Positions 1 to 7,396 of a stretch of DNA of 25,189 nt are shown piece after piece. The DNA is taken from positions 1 to 25,189 of the forward strand of contig DWUW01000319.1 in the NCBI GenBank assembly GCA_019120525.1, read 5' to 3'. The translations under genes were made by a program, and so were the position numbers. The notes below the pieces were generated by a model. That model was not told the DNA's origin. It saw only the letters and a list, made by a program, of their open reading frames with translations, and did not search any database. This DNA comes from Candidatus Eisenbergiella stercorigallinarum. GTDB taxonomy: Bacteria; Bacillota; Clostridia; Lachnospirales; Lachnospiraceae. Numbering within the stretch: position 1 is the stretch's first letter; each line of letters opens with the position of its first letter.

Positions 1-2
1 AT

Positions 3-83
3 ACTCTATTAAGTAATCCTGAACATCATACTACAGAAGAGGAAGCTTTGGTTATTGACGCTATTGAAGTAGAAGAAATTTAA
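3..83 (+). CDS. 3' end of an unknown gene, cut by the left edge
   Basis: An open frame enters from the left edge and stops at TAA (81-83). The 26 visible residues end in an acidic tail (IDAIEVEEI). I do not recognise the protein and assign no function. The DNA is much more AT-rich than everything to the right of about position 137, so this gene probably has a different origin, for example an integrated element. It could also be a chance open frame, because only 78 coding bases are visible and no start is in view. Confidence 0.35.
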   Translation, partial: TLLSNPEHHTTEEEALVIDAIEVEEI

Positions 84-101
84 TCTTATTACTCTCAACA
101 A

Positions 102-121
102 TTAGAGCCATTTTAGAGCCA
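102..121. repeat. 9-bp direct repeat, 11-bp period
   Basis: TTAGAGCCA occurs at 102-110 and again at 113-121, so the copies sit one helical turn apart. They lie between the AT-rich partial gene and the guaA terminator. Spaced short repeats like this are typical of protein binding sites, including recombinase or excisionase arm sites. Nothing else here proves that role. Confidence 0.4.
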
Positions 122-136
122 AGGAACATAAATCAA

Positions 137-171
137 CCCCGGAAATGCCCATTTTATCAGCATTTCCGGGG
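137..171 (-). terminator. guaA transcription terminator
   Basis: A perfect 12-bp stem (CCCCGGAAATGC at 137-148 with GCATTTCCGGGG at 160-171) encloses an 11-base loop, just downstream of the guaA stop. On the minus strand the stem is followed by a T-rich but interrupted tract (TTGATTTATG), so it is an imperfect intrinsic terminator. The G+C content changes at about this point. Confidence 0.6.
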
Positions 172-180
172 TTCTGTCCG

Positions 181-1473
181 CTATTCAAACTCAATCGTCG
201 CCGGCGGCTTCGGGGACATGTCATAGCACACCCGATTCACATTCGGCACCTCCGAAAGGATCCGGTCCGTGATCTTCTGGAGCACATCCCAGTCGATGCG
301 CTCGATGGTAGCGCTCATGGCGTCGATGGTGTTGATCGCGCGGATGATCACCATGTATTCGAAGCATCTGGCGTTGTTCCTGACGCCCACGGATTTGAAG
401 TTGGGCACCACGGTGAAGTACTGCCATACCTTCTTGTCCAGGCCTGCCTTTTCAAATTCCTCCCGCAGGATGGCGTCGGATTCGCGCACTGCTTCCAGGC
501 GGTCTCTGGTGATGGCTCCCGGGCAGCGCACGCCCAGTCCCGGCCCCGGGAAGGGCTGGCGGTAGACCATGCTGTGGGGCAGGCCCAGCTCAACGCCACA
601 GGCGCGCACCTCATCCTTGAACAGCTGCTTTAAGGGCTCCACCAGTTTGAACTGAAGATCCTCGGGAAGGCCGCCCACGTTGTGATGGGATTTCACCATT
701 TTGGCGGTCTTGGTCCCGCTCTCGATGATATCGGGATAGATGGTTCCCTGGCCGAGGAATTCGATGCCTTCCAGCTTCCTGGCCTCCTCTTCGAACACGC
801 GGATGAACTCGCTTCCGATGATCTTGCGCTTCTGCTCGGGATCTGACACGTTTTCCAGCTTCCCGAGGAAACGCTCGGAGGCGTCCACATAGATCAGGTT
901 GGCGTGGAGCTGGTCGCGGAATACCTGGATCACGCTTTCGGATTCATTCTTGCGCATCAGTCCGTGGTTCACATGGACGCAGACCAGCTGCTGTCCGATG
1001 GCCCGGATCAGAAGGGCCGCCACCACAGAGGAATCCACGCCGCCGGACAGCGCCAGGAGCACTTTGGAATCTCCCACCTGACGGCGGATCAGCTCCACCT
1101 GATCCTCGATGAAGTTTTTCATGTTCCAGTTGGCTTCCGCCCCGCAGGTATCGAACAGAAAGGCTTTCAGCGTTTCCTCATCCGGCTGCTGCGTCAGACG
1201 GGTCCCGCATTCGGACTGCGGGTAGTCCACGGAGATCATCGGGTATCCCAGCCCGTACAGCTCGGGACGGATCTCCACGGCCTTTCCGTCCACCACCCTG
1301 TTTTCTCCGCCGTTTAAAATGATTCCCTTCACATTGTCCAGCGCCTTCAGTTCCTCCGCGGTGATGTCGTGGGGATGGATCTCGCTGTACACGCCAAGGT
1401 CTCGGATCCGGCGCGCCAGCACGGTGTTTTCCGTGCTTCCCAGATCCAGAATAACGATCATATCCTGTTTCAT
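181..1473 (-). CDS. guaA: GMP synthase with reduced glutaminase domain
   Basis: GuaA converts XMP to GMP with ATP and ammonia, normally released from glutamine by an N-terminal class I amidotransferase domain. The C-terminal two thirds are intact: the PPi-loop SGGVDSS at residues 143-149, and the dimerisation domain with QPFPGPGLGVR and the terminal MSPKPPATIEFE. The amidotransferase part is only about 115 residues and lacks the usual GICYG nucleophile elbow (here SVDYPQSECG near residue 85) and the HPEV catalytic segment. Total length is 430 residues against roughly 510-525 for the usual enzyme. The start is supported by GGAGG 7 bases before the ATG. The frame is clean, so this is a stable shortened form, not decay. 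The enzyme probably uses free ammonia or a separate glutaminase. The ATP-pyrophosphatase assignment is very secure. Confidence 0.95.
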   Translation of the reverse strand: MKQDMIVILDLGSTENTVLARRIRDLGVYSEIHPHDITAEELKALDNVKGIILNGGENRVVDGKAVEIRPELYGLGYPMISVDYPQSECGTRLTQQPDEETLKAFLFDTCGAEANWNMKNFIEDQVELIRRQVGDSKVLLALSGGVDSSVVAALLIRAIGQQLVCVHVNHGLMRKNESESVIQVFRDQLHANLIYVDASERFLGKLENVSDPEQKRKIIGSEFIRVFEEEARKLEGIEFLGQGTIYPDIIESGTKTAKMVKSHHNVGGLPEDLQFKLVEPLKQLFKDEVRACGVELGLPHSMVYRQPFPGPGLGVRCPGAITRDRLEAVRESDAILREEFEKAGLDKKVWQYFTVVPNFKSVGVRNNARCFEYMVIIRAINTIDAMSATIERIDWDVLQKITDRILSEVPNVNRVCYDMSPKPPATIEFE

Positions 1474-1523
1474 CTTCCTTCCTCCGTATTTCCGCCGTAT
1501 CCAGGACGGCTTTTTCCCTTGTC

Positions 1524-1545
1524 CGGTTCCCTCTGACCGGAACCG
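1524..1545 (-). other. 5'-terminal leader hairpin of guaA mRNA
   Basis: CGGTTCC (1524-1530) pairs with GGAACCG (1539-1545) around an 8-base loop. It begins within a few bases of the transcription start predicted from the promoter at 1554-1582, so the mRNA would start in a stem. No T-tract follows, so it is not a terminator, and I see no match to the purine riboswitch. Confidence 0.35.
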
Positions 1546-1553
1546 TTATTTTT

Positions 1554-1582
1554 ATTATACATGAGAACGGGAGGATTGGCAT
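1554..1582 (-). promoter_or_regulatory. Sigma-A-type promoter of guaA
   Basis: On the minus strand a perfect -10 TATAAT (1554-1559) lies 17 bases from a -35 ATGCCA (1577-1582; 4 of 6 to TTGACA). The predicted start near 1547 gives a leader of about 70 bases before guaA. No PurR-like or riboswitch element was recognised. Confidence 0.5.
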
Positions 1583-1616
1583 CTGAAATTTTGTACCACC
1601 CTGTATGTTTTCGTAC

Positions 1617-1641
1617 GGTCTGCGCAGTAAATGCGCAGACC
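1617..1641 (-). terminator. Perfect hairpin downstream of the GH2 gene
   Basis: GGTCTGCGCA (1617-1626) and TGCGCAGACC (1632-1641) form a perfect 10-bp stem with a 5-base loop, 59 bases past the GH2 stop. Neither strand carries a T-tract after it, so it would be an atypical terminator. It may instead stabilise the mRNA 3' end or bind a protein. Apart from this and the guaA promoter, the 1474-1700 gap holds nothing recognisable. Confidence 0.35.
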
Positions 1642-1700
1642 TGGCTGAATAGCGGCATCCGGCCATCTGCCGCCGCAGCTTCTGACCACGCCTGCGTATT

Positions 1701-3770
1701 TTACACTCCGTAACTCCCCGCGCAGTCTCCCGTCGGGCGGTACACTGCAGCGGAAGCCGCGCCCTGCGCCGGTATCCTCATGCTCTCTCCGGGGCGCAGC
1801 CGTTCGATCAGGGTCTGTCCCAGCCGTTTTCCCCTTTCATCCAGAAGTGTCACCAGATATCCTCTCATTTCATAACAGGGCAGGCCGTCCCGGCAGGAAA
1901 GGACCAGCTGATCCTGTTCCCGATGCAGGGTAAATGGGGCGCATTCCCGCTGCACCGCGTAATAAGAAGGCTTGGGCGTTCCGTCCATGGCGGCGGAACC
2001 GTGCACCCGGCGGCGCATTTTTCCCTCTCCGTCCTCCCCCATCTGGGTGCGGTAATCGTTCAGGCAGAAATAGATGGTTCCCGCGATCTCCTCATGCTGC
2101 CGGTAGGCTTCCATTTTTTCCAGAAAAATCTGTTCCCGCCTTTCGTCTCCGCCGGAAAAGGCAGGCTCGCAAAGGCCGAATTCGGAAGGGACCACCGGGC
2201 GGCCGGGGTTGTCCGCGATCAGCCGGGAAAGCTCCTCGTGCTCATCCCGGTCCCCGTGCCAGGTTCCGATGTAGTCATTAATCATCAGAATATCCCCGTC
2301 CGCCGTCCCGTCGGTCATGGGATTTTCAAACCACGTGTTGCTCACATAATTGGCGCAGCGGTCCGGATCCAGCGCATGGGCATGCGCCGCGGCCTCCCGG
2401 ATATAGCGGATGGTTTTTTCTCCCTGGGCGTACAGTTCGTTTCCCACACCCCAGGCAAAGATACAGGGATGATTTCTGTGGGCGGCGATCATTTCTTCCA
2501 GCTGCATAAAAGCGATCTCTTTCTGCAGCGGGCCGGCGTCCTGCGGATCCGCCCCCCAGAAGGGAACCTCCTCCTGCACCAGGATCCCGTGGCGGTCGCA
2601 CCAGTCCAGGATAAAGTCATCCTGCTGCCAGTGAAACCGGGTGAACACGCAGTTGCTTTCCTTTAACAGCTTCAGCATCTTCTCCATCTGCTCCGGCGTC
2701 TCCGCCGCTGCGTACGCCGGATCCGATCCCGGCATCCATTCTGTGCCGCACAGGCGCACCCGCTCTCCATTCAGATAAAACGCGCTGCCCTCCGTGTGAA
2801 AATCCCGGAAGCCAAACACCGTCTCGCATACATCCTCCGTCACCCCTCTGTTCTTCAGGGTGAGGCGGAGCCGGTAAAGGGCCGGCCGGTCAAAATGCCA
2901 GTAATCCACATTTTCCAGGATCCGCTCCGGCAGCTTCAGCGTGATCTCCCGCTCCGTCCCGCAAGAGTCGGTCGTTTTTTCCCGTTCTCCGAAGATGGCA
3001 CAGGGGGCGGATCCGTGCAGGACGCATTCCTCCCTTCCTTCCCGGAAAAGCTCCCAGGCAAGCGTCAGGCCCGCCGCGGGCGCTTCCGGCCGGGCTCCTT
3101 TGCACGCTCCGGCGGGCGATCCGGTCTGCGCTCCGATGCACGCTCCGGCGGGCGATCCGGCCTGTGCTCCGATGCACGCTCCGGCAGCCGATCCGTCAGG
3201 GCAGTTCAGCCGCACGCTCACCCCAAAGACGGCAGGGCCGCCTTCCATCCGGCAGCTCCCCGTTCTTCCTCCGGCAGACGCCGCCTTCAGCAGGATGGGC
3301 CGGGCGGTTACCGCCGCGCGGTCCAGAAAATGCGCGCCCGTGACCAGGAGCGTCACGGCCCGGATCAGGCCGCCGTCGTCCGCCCAGTCGAAGCTTCTCT
3401 GAAAGGGAAGCAGCGCATCGGTAAATCCATTGCTCACCCGGACCGTCAGCCGGTTTTCCTCCCCGGCCCTTAACAGCCCGGTCAGCTCCACCGTAAAGGG
3501 CGTGTAGCCGGAATGCGCATGCCGTCCCGCCTCCCTGCCGTTCACATATACGGCAGCCTCATGGAAGGCCGCGCCGAAGCGCAGGCGTACCCGTCTGTCC
3601 GCCCATTCCCCGGGAACATCCAGCGTATACGCGTACCAGCCGGTTCCCCGGTATTCCTCCAGTCCTTCTTCCACGTTCCAGGTATGGGGAAGGGTCACTT
3701 CCCTTCCATTTTTCAGGCAGTCCGGATCCTGTCCCGCGGCAAAGATCCAGTTTTTCAGTTCCTTCGTCAT
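1701..3770 (-). CDS. Glycoside hydrolase family 2 (beta-glycosidase)
   Basis: A retaining GH2 enzyme of 689 residues that would remove a beta-linked sugar (galactose, glucuronate, mannose or other; not decidable here). Order: sugar-binding jelly-roll (about 1-155), immunoglobulin-like domain (about 175-320), TIM barrel (about 325-640). The acid/base is E445 in GVGNELYAQ and the nucleophile E530 in VPSEFG. No signal peptide is present, so it acts inside the cell. I chose the ATG at 3770: it gives the normal GH2 N-terminus and has GGAGGT 10 bases upstream. The same frame runs back to 3959, but that extension is Lys/Arg-rich and overlaps the preceding gene. An oddity is a loop of near-identical 12-residue repeats at residues about 196-225. 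It lies 142 bases behind the GH106-like gene in the same direction, so the two probably form one operon. Confidence 0.88.
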   Translation of the reverse strand: MTKELKNWIFAAGQDPDCLKNGREVTLPHTWNVEEGLEEYRGTGWYAYTLDVPGEWADRRVRLRFGAAFHEAAVYVNGREAGRHAHSGYTPFTVELTGLLRAGEENRLTVRVSNGFTDALLPFQRSFDWADDGGLIRAVTLLVTGAHFLDRAAVTARPILLKAASAGGRTGSCRMEGGPAVFGVSVRLNCPDGSAAGACIGAQAGSPAGACIGAQTGSPAGACKGARPEAPAAGLTLAWELFREGREECVLHGSAPCAIFGEREKTTDSCGTEREITLKLPERILENVDYWHFDRPALYRLRLTLKNRGVTEDVCETVFGFRDFHTEGSAFYLNGERVRLCGTEWMPGSDPAYAAAETPEQMEKMLKLLKESNCVFTRFHWQQDDFILDWCDRHGILVQEEVPFWGADPQDAGPLQKEIAFMQLEEMIAAHRNHPCIFAWGVGNELYAQGEKTIRYIREAAAHAHALDPDRCANYVSNTWFENPMTDGTADGDILMINDYIGTWHGDRDEHEELSRLIADNPGRPVVPSEFGLCEPAFSGGDERREQIFLEKMEAYRQHEEIAGTIYFCLNDYRTQMGEDGEGKMRRRVHGSAAMDGTPKPSYYAVQRECAPFTLHREQDQLVLSCRDGLPCYEMRGYLVTLLDERGKRLGQTLIERLRPGESMRIPAQGAASAAVYRPTGDCAGSYGV
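3101..3200. repeat. 36-bp tandem repeat inside the GH2 gene
   Basis: A 36-bp unit beginning TGCACGCTCCGGC recurs at 3101, 3137 and 3173 (the last copy partial and diverged). The period is a multiple of three and encodes 12-residue units of the type GACIGAQTGSPA within the immunoglobulin-like domain. There are no non-repeated spacers, so this is a coding minisatellite and not CRISPR. Confidence 0.85.
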
Positions 3771-3912
3771 TCTCAGTCCGACCTCCGTTCCAGGGCGTCT
3801 CCTCTTCCGAAGCGCCTTCCTTTTTTTCTCATCATATCGGAAACCGTCCTTTGGCGCATTCCTTTTCTCTGCTGTTTCGTTGCGATTTTTTGCGCGTAAA
3901 AAGGCCGCCCGG

Positions 3913-6222
3913 TCAGGGAACGCCGATCCCGTAAGGAAGGCCGGCATGTTCATATACATTCGCCGCGCTTCCGGTAAAGATCAGCCGCACCGCATTCTCC
4001 CCATTTTGCAGAAGCTCTCCGATCTCAAACACATGGGGGCCAAAAAAGCTCACGCCCGCGGATTTGCCGTTGCAGAAGCATTCCGCCATTTCCTCTCCCC
4101 GGACCAGGAAGCGCTCCGCTCCCTTCTGTCCAGGCATCTCCTTTTGGAAACGATATTCATATACGGCCCGGTTCTCCATCCTCTCCGTCAGGACAAAGCG
4201 GTCTGTCCAGTCCTCCGGCTCCCGCAGGAGCTGTACCGGGAACCGTTCCGTTTCCGCCTGAACCGTTCTTTTCCGCCCGGTCTTTTCCGAAACGGCGGCT
4301 GTTTCCGCCGGCTCTGCAGCCGCAGCGCATGCTTCTTCCCGCTCCGCTGCGGCCAGCAGAACCTGGCAGGGCCGAAGCGCCAGCGGGAAGGCCGTCCCGT
4401 TTTCCGTCTGGCGGGAAGCCGCCCGGTATGCCTTGCCGGTCCACAGATCCACAAGGAGCAGGCCGCCCCGCTCCGACACGGTGACCTCCGTACGGATGTT
4501 TTCCGTTCCCTCATTGGAAAGCAGATACATCACCGTCCCCCATTTTTCAAGCCGGACCGCGCGCAGGCCGGGGCAGGCGGCGTCCGTCAGCACGCTCCTA
4601 AAGCCGTAAGCGCGGCGCTCCTCCCCTTCGACTCCCGTCGGCTCCCCGGCCAGTTCCTGCGCGGAACGAACCACCCGGACGCCGGAAAGCATCTTTTTCC
4701 TGCCCGGATCCTCCGCAAGAAAGTCCCTTACATCCAGCACTGCGTCATAGGCGTACTCCCGGATGCAGAGCCTTCCGTCCCTTACCCTGCATTCCGGAAG
4801 CAGGGCGATGGGCAGATAATGGAACTCCGTCTGATTTTCATACAGGCAGGCGATCTCCCGGTACGGTACCCGGTTGTTGTCGCACAGGACCGCGATGCGC
4901 GCGCCGTTGACGGAATCCGTCATCAGGAAGGAAAGCCGCTTGACATAATCGGAAAGCCTCCGGTAATGGGGCCACCAGATGTTGGCTGGCCCCACGTCTG
5001 GCGGCCGCTCCTCCTTCCGTTTTCCCTCCGTGCTGTAATAAAAGGCATGGGGGACGAGCAGGTTCACCCCGCGGATGGTCAGCCAGTTGATGTACCAGAC
5101 CATGTCCCTTCCGGTGAAATGCCAGTCATACGGCCGCCTGCCGCACACGCCGAAGCATTCGTTGGCGTTTCTGCGTCTGCCCAGGTGCCTGGCGATATCC
5201 GCGCACAGCTTCGCCTGTACGGAATCCGCCTCCAGAAGCCCTCCTGTCTCCGGAGAAACCCGGCGCAGGATCAAATCCTGACCCGGAATGTGAAAATACA
5301 GCTCCTCCTCCACGTCGTCGCTGGCCTCCGGATGGCCCATGAGCGCGATGTCATGCGCCTCACACCAGCGGGAAAGCCTGGCATAAAAGATTTCCCGGAG
5401 ATGCTTTTTGACCAGCCGGTGATAAAGCGCCGTCGTCCGGTTTTCCTTTCCCGTAAAAAGCCCTTCCAGCTCCGGAAGGCTCCCTCCGCCTTCGGAAAGT
5501 TCCCTCTCCAGCCCCGGCGTCCATTCCCGGTACGCGGCGGCGTTGCGCCCCAGCGCGCAGGGCTCATCCGTGAAAAAGGCGACGACGGTGTTCCCGAAGT
5601 ATTCCTTCAGCTCCTCATAATAGCGGTCATGGGTCAGCCGGATAAAGGCGTCCACCGCGTCCGGGTTCAGGATATCCGCCGACTTTGGCGCGCCCGTCTC
5701 CCCGTCATCCTCCCCGAAATGAATGCCTCTTATGGTTCCCCCGGTAAAACCGTAGATCAGGTATTTGCCGTCCGGAAACCGGGTAATCACCTCCCCGCCC
5801 TCCGGCTTATCGGAAAGGCTGATCCCCTTTGAAGCGTAATCCGGATTTTGCGCTGCGACCATGCCATGCGCGGAACCGGAAGGATACATCCCCTCATCGT
5901 AAAGGACGATCTTCATCCCCAGGCAGTCCGCGCTCTTTACAATAAAACGGACCGCCTGAAAATAGGCGTCCGACAGATACGGGATATCCTCCGGGATCCC
6001 GATCCTGGGATGCAGCACGATGGCGTCTACGCCTTTTTCCTTATAATCCTTCAGTTCCCGCAGGATTTTTTCCTCATCCGGCCTGTCGTTGAAGAACCAG
6101 AACGGGACGGGAGAAAACTCCTCCGGCGGGTTTTCGATCGCCCGCAGAAGCTGCCCGCTTCCGTTCTTTTCTGATGTTTTTCCCGATATTTTTTCCGTTT
6201 CTTTTTCCATTGTTCTTTCCAC
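3913..6222 (-). CDS. GH106-like glycosidase (putative alpha-L-rhamnosidase)
   Basis: A 769-residue protein resembling the GH106 alpha-L-rhamnosidase group. Signals are the N-terminal PVPFWFFND, the LHPRIG and YLSDAY segments, YDEGMYPSG at about 108-116, FFTDEP at about 217-221, and MGHPE near 295. The barrel part is followed by an Ala/Glu-rich linker (about 620-660) and a C-terminal beta-sandwich like galactose-binding domains (about 665-769). Known GH106 enzymes are longer, and I cannot place their two catalytic glutamates with certainty, so the substrate is open. No signal peptide is visible. The start is either the GTG at 6222 or the ATG at 6210; both have weak ribosome binding sites. It is first in a minus-strand operon with the GH2 gene. 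A pair of cytoplasmic exo-glycosidases suggests stepwise trimming of an imported plant glycan or glycoside. Confidence 0.7.
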   Translation of the reverse strand: MERTMEKETEKISGKTSEKNGSGQLLRAIENPPEEFSPVPFWFFNDRPDEEKILRELKDYKEKGVDAIVLHPRIGIPEDIPYLSDAYFQAVRFIVKSADCLGMKIVLYDEGMYPSGSAHGMVAAQNPDYASKGISLSDKPEGGEVITRFPDGKYLIYGFTGGTIRGIHFGEDDGETGAPKSADILNPDAVDAFIRLTHDRYYEELKEYFGNTVVAFFTDEPCALGRNAAAYREWTPGLERELSEGGGSLPELEGLFTGKENRTTALYHRLVKKHLREIFYARLSRWCEAHDIALMGHPEASDDVEEELYFHIPGQDLILRRVSPETGGLLEADSVQAKLCADIARHLGRRRNANECFGVCGRRPYDWHFTGRDMVWYINWLTIRGVNLLVPHAFYYSTEGKRKEERPPDVGPANIWWPHYRRLSDYVKRLSFLMTDSVNGARIAVLCDNNRVPYREIACLYENQTEFHYLPIALLPECRVRDGRLCIREYAYDAVLDVRDFLAEDPGRKKMLSGVRVVRSAQELAGEPTGVEGEERRAYGFRSVLTDAACPGLRAVRLEKWGTVMYLLSNEGTENIRTEVTVSERGGLLLVDLWTGKAYRAASRQTENGTAFPLALRPCQVLLAAAEREEACAAAAEPAETAAVSEKTGRKRTVQAETERFPVQLLREPEDWTDRFVLTERMENRAVYEYRFQKEMPGQKGAERFLVRGEEMAECFCNGKSAGVSFFGPHVFEIGELLQNGENAVRLIFTGSAANVYEHAGLPYGIGVP

Positions 6223-6248
6223 CGTATGCTTTCCATTTGCTGTTGGTT

Positions 6249-6277
6249 ATTCTAATCCAATCTCCGCCGTTTGTCGA
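6249..6277 (-). promoter_or_regulatory. Sigma-A-type promoter of the GH106/GH2 operon
   Basis: On the minus strand TCGACA (6272-6277; 5 of 6 to TTGACA) and TAGAAT (6249-6254; 5 of 6 to TATAAT) are separated by exactly 17 bases. This places the start about 20 bases ahead of the first gene. Confidence 0.6.
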
Positions 6278-6285
6278 GATGTTGA

Positions 6286-6299
6286 TGTAAGCACTTTCA
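6286..6299. promoter_or_regulatory. cre-like operator (CcpA/LacI family)
   Basis: TGTAAGCACTTTCA matches the catabolite-responsive element consensus TGWAANCGNTNWCA at all but one defined position (G to A in the central CG). It sits 8 bases upstream of the -35 of the GH106/GH2 promoter. This position suits repression by CcpA or control by a local LacI-type regulator. No such regulator gene is in the window. The remainder of the 6223-6427 gap shows nothing further. Confidence 0.45.
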
Positions 6300-6427
6300 T
6301 TCCCCGTCGATCAGTCATGTGACACGCTGTACAGTACAAACCGGCCCGGTACAGGAAAAGCCGCGCATGGGACTTCCCGTTCCCGGCATAGACTGTAGCA
6401 ACAGACATTTTCCGGGTATCAGGTCTT

Positions 6428-7264
6428 ATGTGGAAAGATTTCGTCCATCTCATACAGTGCAGGATAAAGCGGCTCCGTGAAACGGAAAATTATCAGGCCG
6501 TCGTCCGGATGCAGCTCATCAAGTCGGCGCTCTTTCTTTTCGGCGTCATCGTCTTCGTCAAATGTATCACCACCTTCGTTCCGGAAGCGGTTTCCGTTTC
6601 CAGCACCATCAATGGGCGGGAGCTTCCCATCTACTGTGTGGACACCCAGGAAAAGAAGGTGGCGCTGACCTTCGACGCGGCCTGGGGGAACGAGGATACG
6701 GGAAAGATCCTGGATATCCTTTCCCGGCACAACGTCCATGTCACCTTCTTCATGACAGGCGGATGGGTGGATTCCTATCCGGAGGACGTGAAGGCCATCC
6801 TGGCGGCCGGGCACGACCTTGGCAACCACAGCGAAAACCACAAAAACATGAGCCAGCTTTCCAACGATGAAAAGCGCCAGGAGATCGTGAGCGTCCATCA
6901 GAAGGTAAAGGAGCTGACAGGATATGATATGTTCCTGTTCCGCCCGCCCTACGGGGATTACGACAACGACGTGATCCGTACCGCCTCCGAATGCGGTTAT
7001 TATTCCGTCCAGTGGGACGTGGATTCCCTGGACTGGAAGGACTACGGCGCGGACTCCATCATTTCCACCGTATGCGACCATAAGCATCTGGGATGCGGTT
7101 CCATCATCCTCTGCCACAACGGGGCGAAATTCACGGCCGAGGCCCTGGATGAGCTGATCACGAAGCTGAAGGGGCAGGGCTATGAGATCGTACCGGTCTC
7201 CGAACTGATCTATCGGGACGGCTACCATATGGACGCGGAAGGGCGGCAGCTGAAGGACGGCTGA
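6428..7264 (+). CDS. pdaB: PdaB-like polysaccharide deacetylase (CE4/NodB)
   Basis: The 278-residue protein has a short cytoplasmic segment, one membrane anchor (about 29-47) and a NodB domain (about 76-260) facing outward. The NodB motifs are TFDAAWGNED (81-90), GNHSENH with H134 and H138, RPPYGDYD (172-179), WDVDSLDW (196-203) and ILCHNG (227-232). This layout matches the PdaB sporulation deacetylases that act late in spore formation. The first motif is TFDA where classical CE4 enzymes have TFDD, so the metal-binding aspartate is missing, as I recall for PdaB-type members; activity may be altered. The ATG has a weak ribosome binding site and I found no convincing promoter. It is divergent from the GH106 gene. 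Confidence 0.85.
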   Translation: MWKDFVHLIQCRIKRLRETENYQAVVRMQLIKSALFLFGVIVFVKCITTFVPEAVSVSSTINGRELPIYCVDTQEKKVALTFDAAWGNEDTGKILDILSRHNVHVTFFMTGGWVDSYPEDVKAILAAGHDLGNHSENHKNMSQLSNDEKRQEIVSVHQKVKELTGYDMFLFRPPYGDYDNDVIRTASECGYYSVQWDVDSLDWKDYGADSIISTVCDHKHLGCGSIILCHNGAKFTAEALDELITKLKGQGYEIVPVSELIYRDGYHMDAEGRQLKDG

Positions 7265-7274
7265 GCCTTTCCCC

Positions 7275-7299
7275 GGCTGCTCTTCGACAGCCCCTTTTT
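7275..7299 (+). terminator. Weak terminator after the deacetylase gene
   Basis: GGCTG (7275-7279) pairs with CAGCC (7288-7292) around an 8-base loop, followed shortly by five Ts (7295-7299). The stem is short, so termination may be partial. The following stretch to 7380 is rich in A and T tracts and contains no gene. Confidence 0.45.
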
Positions 7300-7360
7300 C
7301 CCATACAAAAAGCCCAAAAAAGCGCCGTTTTTTTCTCCCTTTTTTCCTGTGCAAAAAGGA

Positions 7361-7389
7361 TTTTCTTCCGTTTTTTCCTGTAATATAAT
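7361..7389 (+). promoter_or_regulatory. Promoter of hppA
   Basis: A perfect -10 TATAAT lies at 7384-7389. The -35 position 17 bases upstream reads TTTTCT, only 3 of 6 to consensus, but the surroundings are AT-rich. The predicted start is near 7396, giving a leader of about 85 bases. Confidence 0.45.
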
Positions 7390-7396
7390 TGATTTT

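Noticed and set aside
1474..1553. Purine riboswitch ahead of guaA
   Set aside because: The leader has only a small hairpin; the three-way junction and conserved loop bases of purine riboswitches are not seen.
3101..3200. 36-bp regularly spaced repeat as a CRISPR array
   Set aside because: Units are contiguous with no unique spacers, keep the reading frame of the GH2 gene, and no cas gene is present.
3771..3912. Separate promoter or terminator between the GH106-like and GH2 genes
   Set aside because: Only a poor stem followed by five Ts and a lone TATGAT without a -35 are present, so co-transcription is the simpler view.
3771..3959. N-terminal extension of the GH2 gene up to 3959
   Set aside because: The extra 63 residues are Lys/Arg-rich, overlap the end of the upstream gene and precede a normal GH2 start that has its own ribosome binding site.
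3880..5832. 650-codon plus-strand frame opposite the GH106-like gene
   Set aside because: It is an antisense open frame produced by GC-rich codon use, Pro/Arg-rich, with no family resemblance, opposite a recognisable glycosidase.
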